From positions 1 through 11,594 of the forward strand of contig SYAB01000191.1 of the NCBI GenBank assembly GCA_005787665.1: a stretch of 11,594 nt of DNA. The letters are read 5' to 3'. Under the pieces are notes generated by a model. That model was given only the letters and a program-made list of their open reading frames with translations, made no database searches and was not told the origin of the DNA. Made by a program: the position numbers and the translations under genes. The stretch comes from Actinomycetota bacterium. GTDB lineage: Bacteria; Actinomycetota; Actinomycetes; Mycobacteriales; Mycobacteriaceae. Positions 4,286-10,055 of this stretch are shown here, one piece after another (position 1 is the stretch's first letter; every line of letters starts with the position of its first letter).

Positions 4286-5653
4286 ATGGCCAGCCACCGG
4301 GATCTGCTCGACGCGATAGCGCGGGTGCGGGCGGCCGGCGGTGAATTGGGGCTGTCCGGCACCGATATCGCGGTGGCCACCAATCCGTTGAGTTCGCCGG
4401 GCGCGGTGGGCGCGGTGCTGGCCAAGGTGATCGCTGCGCATCCCGCGGTCTTTCGCACCGTTCCAGTCCCGGGGGATACCGCCGAACGCGCGGAGGGGGA
4501 AGCCGCCGATGCGATCCGGGTCGCCGAATCCGAACTGGCCCAACGGCAGTCGGCCGCGACACAGGCCGACCTCCGCGTCCTCGACACGGTGCTCGACGCG
4601 CGAACCGGCCACGGGCAGGGGATTGCCGACCTGGATCGTCTCAGGCGCGATATCGAGGCTGCCGCCGCCGGTGGCGACCGGGACACCCCGGCCGGCGCGC
4701 GGGCCTTCCAGAGTTACCTGGTCGACAAGCTGCGCGAGATTCAGGAGATCCTCCGGAACACTGGGCTCCAATCAGACGCCAAGGCCGCCGTCGCCGGAGC
4801 CATCGCAGCGCTCTACGCATCGGCATCGGATAGGGAAACCGTTGCGGTGAAGCCTGATTCGGGTATGCCCGGCGATGGGGACTCCGGCCCGTCGCGAGAC
4901 GACACGGCCGCCGGGAAGGACGACTGCGCCGACGAGGACTCCGGAAGCGAGCCATCGACACCGGGGGAGCCGATCGTCGATCCCTGGCCTGCGCTCGGCG
5001 AGGACCTGGCGTTCCCGCCGGCGCCCGAGGCCCCGGTGCCTGCTGCGGCCCCGGCACCGATGCCGTCAATGGCGGCGCCGGGGTCCGGGTGGGGATCCGG
5101 TCTGCCGGGTGCGCCGTTCGGGGGATCTTCGGGTGCACTGATGCCGCCGTCGTTGCCGCGCCTTGGCGCTGATCCGGTACTTGCCCCGTCTTCGCCGGAG
5201 GAGGGGCCGGAGGAGGGGCCAGAGCCCGAACCCGACGCGGCCGAGGAGGACGGCGAGCGGGATGGACCGGCACCGGATGCCACGACGGTCGAACTACCCG
5301 ACGGGGAGACCCTGACCGCCCCGAGCCCCGACATTGCGGCGGCGATCAGGGCCGCGGTGGCGGGTACGCCGATCGCGGAGGCCTTTGCAATGCAGGGCAT
5401 CACCCTCCCGGCACCGGGTTCGGCCGTGGCGACGCCGGTGGGCGCGGAGTCGCTGGTTGCCGGCGATGTCGGTATGTTCGGCGACCGGCACGCGCTGGCA
5501 CTCGGGAACGGGAAGGTACTGCTCGACGGTCAGATCCAGCCCCTCGGCACCGTCACCGGGCCAGGCTTTCTAGGCTGGCAGCATCCGCCGGCCCCGGATG
5601 ACACCGTGAGCCCCACCGTGCCGGAACCCCCGGCGCCGACGGCCCCGTCCTGA
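4286..5653 (+). CDS. DUF4226-like protein with acidic/proline linker and degenerate NlpC/P60-like C-terminal domain (Rv0026-like)
   Basis: A 455-residue protein in four parts. Residues 1-60 form a compact N-terminal region (LLDAIARVRAAGGELGLS). Residues about 75-178 are a DUF4226-like helical domain (TPAGARAFQSYLVDKLREI). Residues about 181-335 are a low-complexity acidic, Pro/Gly-rich linker with EEGP repeated. Residues about 340-437 are a folded-looking C-terminal domain, AFAMQGITLP then SLVAGDVGMFGDRHALALG and GPGFLGWQHPP. This last part can be aligned with the NlpC/P60 domain of the neighbour two genes upstream, with His402 matching its His228, but the nucleophile cysteine is absent. ATG 4286 is supported by a promoter whose -10 ends 7 nt before it; the same frame is open to 3998, but that part overlaps the previous gene. 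It corresponds to M. tuberculosis Rv0026 in position and length. It is possibly exported and cell-wall-binding rather than catalytic; its function is unknown. Confidence 0.82.
   Translation: MASHRDLLDAIARVRAAGGELGLSGTDIAVATNPLSSPGAVGAVLAKVIAAHPAVFRTVPVPGDTAERAEGEAADAIRVAESELAQRQSAATQADLRVLDTVLDARTGHGQGIADLDRLRRDIEAAAAGGDRDTPAGARAFQSYLVDKLREIQEILRNTGLQSDAKAAVAGAIAALYASASDRETVAVKPDSGMPGDGDSGPSRDDTAAGKDDCADEDSGSEPSTPGEPIVDPWPALGEDLAFPPAPEAPVPAAAPAPMPSMAAPGSGWGSGLPGAPFGGSSGALMPPSLPRLGADPVLAPSSPEEGPEEGPEPEPDAAEEDGERDGPAPDATTVELPDGETLTAPSPDIAAAIRAAVAGTPIAEAFAMQGITLPAPGSAVATPVGAESLVAGDVGMFGDRHALALGNGKVLLDGQIQPLGTVTGPGFLGWQHPPAPDDTVSPTVPEPPAPTAPS
5197..5220 (+). repeat. Two perfect 12-bp tandem repeats in the linker-coding region
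   Basis: GGAGGAGGGGCC occurs twice head to tail (5197-5208, 5209-5220), encoding EEGP twice in the acidic linker of the 455-aa protein. It keeps the frame, so unit number could vary between strains without breaking the gene. Confidence 0.75.
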
Positions 5654-5666
5654 CAGGAGAGCGGCA

Positions 5667-5984
5667 ATGGCAGAGCACCTCAACGTGGTGCCCGAGGACC
5701 TTCGCCGGGCTGCCCGGGAACACCGGGCGACTGCCGAGGAACTCAGCGCGGCACCGGCGGACAATGCAGGCGTGATGGCGACCCTGGAGTCGCTGGGGCC
5801 GATCTTCGCCGAACTGCGTGACGCCGGCCGGGAACTGCTCGACCAGCGCCGGGCCTGCTATGAGCAGCAGGCCGCCGCGCACGCCGAACTCGCCGAGCGG
5901 TTGAGCCGGGCCGCCGACGTGTGGGAGCAGCACGATGCCGAGGCCGCCGCCCGTCTCGGTGCGCTGACCGAGGGCAGCCCGTGA
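5667..5984 (+). CDS. EspC/DUF2580-like ESX secretion-associated protein (Rv0027-like)
   Basis: A 105-residue helical protein, the same length I recall for M. tuberculosis Rv0027. The start (MAEHLNVVPEDLRRAAREHR) and the closing helix (WEQHDAEAAARLGAL, from residue 86) follow the pattern of the EspC/DUF2580 family. These are small helical-hairpin proteins linked to ESX-1-type secretion. The family's C-terminal export motif YxxxD/E appears here as W86-EQH-D90, with tryptophan in place of tyrosine. There is no signal peptide. ATG 5667 has AGGAG (5655-5659) 7 nt upstream and lies 13 nt after the preceding stop; its own stop overlaps the next start (GTGA). It is likely made together with the 455-aa protein and the following 99-aa protein and may form a complex with one of them. 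Secretion is inferred from family, not shown. Confidence 0.72.
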   Translation: MAEHLNVVPEDLRRAAREHRATAEELSAAPADNAGVMATLESLGPIFAELRDAGRELLDQRRACYEQQAAAHAELAERLSRAADVWEQHDAEAAARLGALTEGSP

Positions 5985-6280
5985 GCGATCCCGACCCCGA
6001 ATTCGACGCTGTGCACCCCAGCGGACACCTGCTGTTCCGGTCCTGTCGTGGCGGCTATCTGCACAGCGTGGCACTCTCCGACGCGGTCCTGGAGGCCGAC
6101 GCCGAGGCATTGGCGGATGCGGTGCTGAGGGCGGGTGCGGTCTCGCACCTCAAGGCCGTCATGCAGATCCGGCAGGAGATCATCGCCGCGGGATTCAGTC
6201 CGACCGCCGACTTGCCGACCCCGGCCGATCTCGATGCGGCCCAGTCGGCGCTGGGCGGGCACCTACTCGACGGGCTGTGA
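5981..6280 (+). CDS. Small DUF2694-like protein (Rv0028-like)
   Basis: A 99-residue protein starting at GTG 5981, which overlaps the previous stop by 4 nt (GTGA) and has GAGGG (5970-5974) 6 nt upstream. The N-terminal half (HPSGHLLFRSCRGGYLHSV) looks like a short beta-strand region. The rest is helical, with A/D/E-rich segments (LEADAEALADAVLRAGAVSH). No signal peptide, membrane segment or catalytic motif is visible. Size and place match M. tuberculosis Rv0028, annotated as a mycobacterial protein of unknown function (DUF2694, as I recall). Being the last gene of the run and translationally coupled to an EspC-like protein, it could be that protein's partner or chaperone; this is inference. 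Confidence 0.72.
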   Translation: MSDPDPEFDAVHPSGHLLFRSCRGGYLHSVALSDAVLEADAEALADAVLRAGAVSHLKAVMQIRQEIIAAGFSPTADLPTPADLDAAQSALGGHLLDGL

Positions 6281-6421
6281 CGCAGGCCCGGTGCCGGCCG
6301 CCGGGCGCGACGGGCGGACGGCCAACCCCGGCGGCGGAACGGGCTGGGACCCGAACAGTTCGCGGGAGCGCTTCAACAATGCCCGCACCTCGTCGAGTTG
6401 TCGCTGCAGCATCTCAGCCAT
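6263..6421 (-). CDS. Small proline-rich hypothetical protein with N-terminal amphipathic helix
   Basis: A 52-residue ORF from ATG 6421. It begins with MAEMLQRQLDEVRALLKRS, where leucine/valine at i+3/i+4 spacing suggests an amphipathic or coiled-coil helix, and continues with LFGSQPVPPPG and a proline-rich tail. It follows the beta-lactamase-family gene on the same strand. An alternative GTG start at 6454 lies only 3 nt after that gene's TGA and would add 11 basic residues. Its last 18 nt overlap the end of the DUF2694-like gene on the other strand. No strong Shine-Dalgarno sequence is visible (CAGG just upstream). I do not recognise it. The amino-acid pattern looks more like a real protein than random reading, but it is short and the call is uncertain. 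Confidence 0.4.
   Translation of the reverse strand: MAEMLQRQLDEVRALLKRSRELFGSQPVPPPGLAVRPSRPAAGTGPASQPVE
6286..6306 (+). terminator. Possible hairpin terminator after the DUF4226/EspC-like gene run
   Basis: GCCCGG (6286-6291) and CCGGGC (6301-6306) form a perfect 6-bp GC stem with a 9-nt loop, 5 nt after the stop at 6280. There is no U-tract, as is common for proposed mycobacterial hairpin terminators. The sequence also lies inside the small minus-strand ORF, so the stem may be coincidental. Confidence 0.3.
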
Positions 6422-6457
6422 GCCTGCACGGTAACGGCGGCACCGGCCGGCCACACT

Positions 6458-7693
6458 TCACCGGCGGGGGATCTCGGCGTTGATCCGGTCCAGCAGTGCG
6501 GTGTAGCGGCCGGCGTTCGGGTCCCGGCCCGGCTTGCCGCTGCTGACCACGCCGACGGACAGCATCCGCTGCGGATCCGCCCAGACCGCGATATTGGTCA
6601 GCCCGGTGTGCCCGAAGGCCCCGGCTGCGTCCTTGCCGAACGGTCCGAAGCGCCGGGAGCCGAGCATGTATCCGGAACCCCAGCGCATCGGGGCACCCCC
6701 GGTGGCGACATCGGGGCGCAGCCGCCGGGCCTGCCGGGTCGCAGCCCGCAGCGTGTCCGGCTGCAGCACGCGCACCCCATCGAGTTCCCCTCCACGGCAG
6801 AGGATCTCGGCGAAACGCGACAGTTCCTCGGCCGTCGACACCGTGCTCGAGGAGGGCACCACGCTGGTCAGGAACATCGGGGTGTTGGAGAAGGCAATGA
6901 TCCGTTGCAAGGATCCGCCCAGTGCCAGCTTCATGGCCGCGGCCACCGGGCCCGGCAGCGGCCGACCCGTCACGTGGCTGGGCGCCACCAGTGCGACGTC
7001 GGCTTCGGCCACGCCGTAGTTGGTCCACCGGAACCCCAGCGGGTCGAGGATCTCGGTGGCCAGGATCTCCCGGATGTCGCGGCCCGTCGCCGCCGAAACG
7101 ATCTCCCGCACCAGCGGGCCCCAGGTGAGTCCGTGGTAGATGTGGACCAGTCCGGGCCGGTGGATCGGCCGTAGTTCGCCGAGTTTCACCCTCGCGTAGT
7201 CGCTGTCGTTCATCCGCTTCAGGTCCGGCTTCGGTCCGGTCGCAAACGGCACCCCGGCGCTGTGCGTCAGCACGTGTCGGATCGTGGTGTGTTCCTTGCC
7301 GTGTCCGGTGTAGGCCGGCAGGTACTCGCACACCCGGTCGTCGAGGGTGAAGTGACCGCGTTCGACCAGCATGTGCACCACCGTGGTGGTGACGGCCTTG
7401 GCCGCCGAGTAGACGCAGTACGGCGTCCGGGTGGTCACCGGAACCCGTTCGGCTTCGGGGGGATCTGCCGGCCCCTCTCCCCACGCGTGCCCGATGGCAC
7501 GGTTGAGCACCACACTTCCGCGATGCCGGATGCAGAGTTGGATCGCCGGTTGCAGGCCCGCCGAGTACCAGTCCCGTGCCGCACCCCAGATCCGCTCCAC
7601 CGCAGCGGGGGAGAGGTCGGAATGGTCCTCCACACCGGTGTCGGTGACGGCGTCGAGGTCAGCCGGAACCCGGACTCTGCCGTCGGCCGTCAC
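6458..7693 (-). CDS. Serine beta-lactamase/esterase-family hydrolase (PF00144)
   Basis: A 411-residue member of the beta-lactamase / class C / D-Ala-D-Ala carboxypeptidase-like family, which includes the mycobacterial Lip esterases. Motif 1 is YSAAKA, with nucleophile Ser96 and Lys99. Motif 2 is at Tyr186 (YHG, where true class C enzymes have YxN). Motif 3 is HTG (362-364). No signal peptide or lipobox is present, so it is probably cytosolic, favouring an esterase or lipase-like role over drug resistance. GTG 7693 overlaps the stop of the nitrobindin-like gene by 4 nt (GTGA) and no independent Shine-Dalgarno sequence is seen, so translation is coupled. It is the fourth gene of the methyltransferase operon and may be followed by the small ORF at 6263-6421. 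The substrate cannot be predicted. Confidence 0.85.
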   Translation of the reverse strand: MTADGRVRVPADLDAVTDTGVEDHSDLSPAAVERIWGAARDWYSAGLQPAIQLCIRHRGSVVLNRAIGHAWGEGPADPPEAERVPVTTRTPYCVYSAAKAVTTTVVHMLVERGHFTLDDRVCEYLPAYTGHGKEHTTIRHVLTHSAGVPFATGPKPDLKRMNDSDYARVKLGELRPIHRPGLVHIYHGLTWGPLVREIVSAATGRDIREILATEILDPLGFRWTNYGVAEADVALVAPSHVTGRPLPGPVAAAMKLALGGSLQRIIAFSNTPMFLTSVVPSSSTVSTAEELSRFAEILCRGGELDGVRVLQPDTLRAATRQARRLRPDVATGGAPMRWGSGYMLGSRRFGPFGKDAAGAFGHTGLTNIAVWADPQRMLSVGVVSSGKPGRDPNAGRYTALLDRINAEIPRR

Positions 7694-8169
7694 GGCTGCC
7701 GGTGCAGAGTGGCGGCCAGATGGTGTTGCAGGGGTTCGCCCACCGCGGCCATATCGAGGTGATAGCGCAGCTCGTCGCCGAGCACCCGGATCGAACGGGC
7801 CAGTGCGGTCACCGGTTTGGCCGAACCGGTGAGGCCGATCGCCGTCGAGCGCACGTCGATGGCGATCTGCGGACCGTCGACGGTGACGGTGCCCTGCTGC
7901 ACCTCCGCCACACCGGTGGGGTGGGCGATCACCAGTTCGATCCGGCCCGCTTCGGGCAGCCGGATGTATCCGGTCTCGGCATGCAGGGGGAGGCCCTCAT
8001 CGGAGCGGGTCCGCTGGGCGTAGGTCAGGAAGGGTTTGCCGGTGTGGCCGATGGTGACGTCTTCGATGTAGTCGAACGCCTCGATGGTCGGGTAGCTGCC
8101 GCGGCCGCGGCCCGACCAGGTGCCGAGCAGGGGCGCCAGGGCGGCGATACCCGGATTCAGGGCGGGCAC
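7690..8169 (-). CDS. Nitrobindin-like heme-binding beta-barrel protein (peroxynitrite isomerase family)
   Basis: A 159-residue protein of the nitrobindin/THAP4 C-terminal family. Residues 16-24 (GTWSGRGRG) followed by SYPTI are the family signature GxWxGxGxG. The C-terminal LQHHLAATLHR contains the likely heme-iron ligand (His149 or His150). Family members, including M. tuberculosis Rv2717c and Rv0813c, are ten-stranded barrels with ferric heme that isomerise peroxynitrite to nitrate. The protein should be cytosolic and may protect against nitrosative stress. GTG 8169 lies 1 nt after the TGA of the VOC gene and lacks a clear Shine-Dalgarno sequence, implying coupling; its end overlaps the next start by 4 nt. 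Length is normal and nothing essential seems missing. Confidence 0.87.
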   Translation of the reverse strand: MPALNPGIAALAPLLGTWSGRGRGSYPTIEAFDYIEDVTIGHTGKPFLTYAQRTRSDEGLPLHAETGYIRLPEAGRIELVIAHPTGVAEVQQGTVTVDGPQIAIDVRSTAIGLTGSAKPVTALARSIRVLGDELRYHLDMAAVGEPLQHHLAATLHRQP

Positions 8170-8170
8170 C

Positions 8171-8578
8171 TCAGAGCGGCCCCACGAGTTCGACCCAGTT
8201 GCCGTCCGGGTCGGCCACGAACATCCAGCCCATGCCGGGTACGGGGGCGAACTCGGCCAGCGGTTGGGCCACGGTGTGACCCGCGGCGTCGACCTGCCGG
8301 GCCGTCTCCGACAGGTTGGACACCACCAGCGTGAAGTAGCGGATGCCGGCCTGGGCCGGCCCTCCGCCGGCGACGGGCCCGGCCGTCGGTGGCTCGTCGA
8401 GGGTCACCAGCTTCAGGACGTTTTTGCCCAGCGCATAGCGCTTCATCGACCCGCCGGGGAAGTCCAGATCGCCCTGGTGGGCCAGGCCGAGGAAGTTCTC
8501 GTAGAAGTCCACCATCGCGTCGAGGTTGGTCGTCACCACGCCGATCTCGACGCTGGGGGCAAGCAGTTCCACGGCCAT
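8171..8578 (-). CDS. VOC/glyoxalase-fold protein
   Basis: A 135-residue vicinal-oxygen-chelate protein. The beta-alpha-beta-beta-beta pattern is visible: VEIGVVTTNLDAMVDFYENF (10-29) begins the first module, IRYFTLVV (79-86) the second, and FVADPDGNWVEL (120-131) is the typical closing motif with metal-ligand Glu130. The usual first-module histidine is replaced (Glu11 at or near that place), so metal binding may differ from classical glyoxalases. This single-domain type usually dimerises. ATG 8578 has a perfect AGGAGG 7 nt upstream, which overlaps the TAG stop of the methyltransferase gene. The protein belongs to the same operon as the nitrobindin-like protein; the reaction is unknown. Confidence 0.85.
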   Translation of the reverse strand: MAVELLAPSVEIGVVTTNLDAMVDFYENFLGLAHQGDLDFPGGSMKRYALGKNVLKLVTLDEPPTAGPVAGGGPAQAGIRYFTLVVSNLSETARQVDAAGHTVAQPLAEFAPVPGMGWMFVADPDGNWVELVGPL

Positions 8579-8589
8579 CGCCGGTCCTC

Positions 8590-9225
8590 CTAGGGTTTCG
8601 TGCCGATGGTGATGAGATCCCACACCCCGCGGGTCCACACCGGGCGCCGCACCCGGTGCTGGTCGGTGAGGGTGAAGCCGGCATCGGCGAACAGCGTCCG
8701 CATTTGCTCCGGCGAGGGGTTGTGGGCGGGCGATCCCGGGCGCGCCGACAGCCGGGCCAGCGCTGCGGGCAACGGCGGGCTGATGGTGCCCACGACGACC
8801 ATTCCGCCCGAGGCCAGGACTCGGTGGAATTCGCGCAGTGCCGCCGGCTGGTCGAAGAAGTGGAACGCCGACGTGCTCACCACGGCGTCCAGCGCGTCGT
8901 CGTCGAAGGGAAGCCGCTCGGCCGGACCCTTCATCCAGCGCACCCGCGTCGAGCGTGCGGCGGCCTGCTCGAGCATGCCGTCGGACATGTCGACCCCGTA
9001 CACCTCCTCGGGTCGCAGGTCGGACTGGATTCGGGTGGCCAGGATTCCGGTGCCGCAGGCGATGTCGGCCACCCGCCGCGCACCGTGTGCCCGCAGCGCC
9101 GCGATCACCTCGTCCTGAACCGGTTGGTACACCCAGCGCTGCAGGAACGGGAGGTCGTAGACCGGTGCGGCAAGCGTCCAGAAACGGGTGACCGCCGCAT
9201 TGAACTGCCGGCCGGGTGTGGTCAT
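8590..9225 (-). CDS. Class I SAM-dependent methyltransferase (Methyltransf_11 type)
   Basis: A 211-residue methyltransferase. Motif I is VADIACGTG (52-60) and the acidic end of the second strand is YGVDMSDGM (Asp79). The post-motif region AERLPFDDDALDAVVS and the SGGMVVVGTIS strand follow as in the UbiE/Methyltransf_11 family. The N-terminal helix RFWTLAAPVYDLPFLQRWVY is like the substrate lid of lipid- or quinone-modifying members, but the substrate is not certain. ATG 9225 has AGAGG 8 nt upstream. It is the first gene of the four- or five-gene operon running to about 6263. Its promoter is unclear: CATACT (9265-9260) could be a weak -10, and the 69-bp gap to the STAS gene may also be read through. 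Confidence 0.86.
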   Translation of the reverse strand: MTTPGRQFNAAVTRFWTLAAPVYDLPFLQRWVYQPVQDEVIAALRAHGARRVADIACGTGILATRIQSDLRPEEVYGVDMSDGMLEQAAARSTRVRWMKGPAERLPFDDDALDAVVSTSAFHFFDQPAALREFHRVLASGGMVVVGTISPPLPAALARLSARPGSPAHNPSPEQMRTLFADAGFTLTDQHRVRRPVWTRGVWDLITIGTKP

Positions 9226-9280
9226 GATCGCGCCTCTTCCGCTGAAGACTGCCAGTCGGAGTATGGCAGGCCGGTGCGGC

Positions 9281-9294
9281 GCCGCCCGCGCGGC
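9281..9294 (-). terminator. Possible hairpin just after the STAS gene
   Basis: On the minus strand GCCGC-GCGG-GCGGC (9294-9281) forms a 5-bp GC stem with a 4-nt loop, immediately after the stop at 9295. No U-tract follows. It might separate the STAS gene from the methyltransferase operon, but such short GC hairpins are common by chance here. Confidence 0.25.
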
Positions 9295-9717
9295 TCAGCC
9301 CACGCGGCGAACGTAGTGGCGGGTGAGGGTGGCGACGGCGGAGACGATGTTGGACGCCGTGGGCAGCGTCCGGTCCGGGTCGCACACCCGCAGCATGCGG
9401 ACGACCTCCGGACCGGGCACCAGCACCCAGGCTGTTCCGGTGCGCTCGCATCGGGATCGGACCCAGTGCAGCACGGAGAAGCCGGCCGTTCCGCAGAATT
9501 CCAGCTTGGACAGGTCCAGGACCAGTTGTCGGTAGCCGGCCAGCCGACGGTCGATATGGTCGGAGATCCTGCCGGCGTTGGCGGCGTCGACCTCGCCGCG
9601 GGCGGTGATCAGGACGGTGATCGCGCTGAGCTCCCGCGATCGAATCTGGTCCGGTTCGGTGTGGCCGCCGCTCGGTCGGCGGACGGCCAGCGGGTTCGCA
9701 TTGTTGGTGACGAGCAT
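9295..9717 (-). CDS. STAS-domain anti-anti-sigma factor-like protein
   Basis: A 140-residue STAS protein. The core runs from about residue 31 (LSAITVLITARGEVDAANAG) through LVLDLSKLEFCGTAGFSVLH (66-84) to VVRMLRVCDPDR (105-116), the order found in SpoIIAA/RsbV-like proteins and the mycobacterial RsfA/RsfB group. Such proteins free a sigma factor by binding its anti-sigma kinase and are switched off by serine phosphorylation. Here the segment that normally reads DSSG is GTAG (76-79): the phosphorylated serine position is alanine, with threonine before it. ATG 9717 has GGGAGG about 8 nt upstream; an in-frame ATG at 9828 exists but would add an odd basic extension. No anti-sigma kinase or sigma gene lies nearby. 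A promoter TTGTCA-N18-TACGTT lies at 9867-9838. Confidence 0.82.
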   Translation of the reverse strand: MLVTNNANPLAVRRPSGGHTEPDQIRSRELSAITVLITARGEVDAANAGRISDHIDRRLAGYRQLVLDLSKLEFCGTAGFSVLHWVRSRCERTGTAWVLVPGPEVVRMLRVCDPDRTLPTASNIVSAVATLTRHYVRRVG

Positions 9718-10055
9718 CAGGGGGCCTCCCTCGGTGGTGATGCCCAGGGCCGCACGATGGCGACGCGGAGGAGAGGAATTCAGCGCCCCCGGGCGTTGTG
9801 CGGCGTCTGGAGAAGGCTGTGATCTCAACCCGAGCGAAACGTACTACGGAATTCGTCGCCTTGACAATGGCCGATGGCGAATTCCATACATGGTGTTCAA
9901 AGGTGTTGTCGCTGGGCGATCATGACACATATAGCAACTAATCTGACAGAGCATGACACGTTTCACGACGGAATCCGCATAGACGGGCCCTCGAACCGAC
10001 GGTTCCCGTCGTCGTCGTTCGCGGGCGAGGCGGGCCAGTATCGTCAGGGGCGACC
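9718..10055. promoter_or_regulatory. Gene-free regulatory stretch between STAS and rhomboid genes
   Basis: I find no convincing gene in these 338 bp, which are less GC-rich than the flanks. For the STAS gene (minus): TTGTCA (9867-9862), 18-nt spacer, TACGTT (9843-9838), giving a leader of about 110 nt. GGAATTCG (9848-9855) and CGAATTCC (9878-9885) form a perfect inverted repeat around that -35. CATGACAC occurs at 9921-9928 and 9952-9959, 31 bp apart. GAACCGACGGTTC (9993-10005) is a perfect 13-bp palindrome. For the rhomboid gene (plus): TAATCT (9939-9944) and TATCGT (10039-10044) are -10-like without good -35 boxes. The repeats suggest several regulator sites; their binders are unknown. Confidence 0.5.

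Noticed and set aside
3469..4686. 405-codon open frame on the minus strand across the NlpC/P60 and DUF4226 genes.
   Set aside because: Spans three plus-strand starts and stops, has a Ser/Arg-rich random composition and no motif; the plus strand genes are supported by domain similarity and synteny.
8389..9822. 477-codon open frame on the plus strand opposite the VOC, methyltransferase and STAS genes.
   Set aside because: Gly/Arg-rich, no recognisable domain, and antisense to three genes with clear family motifs.
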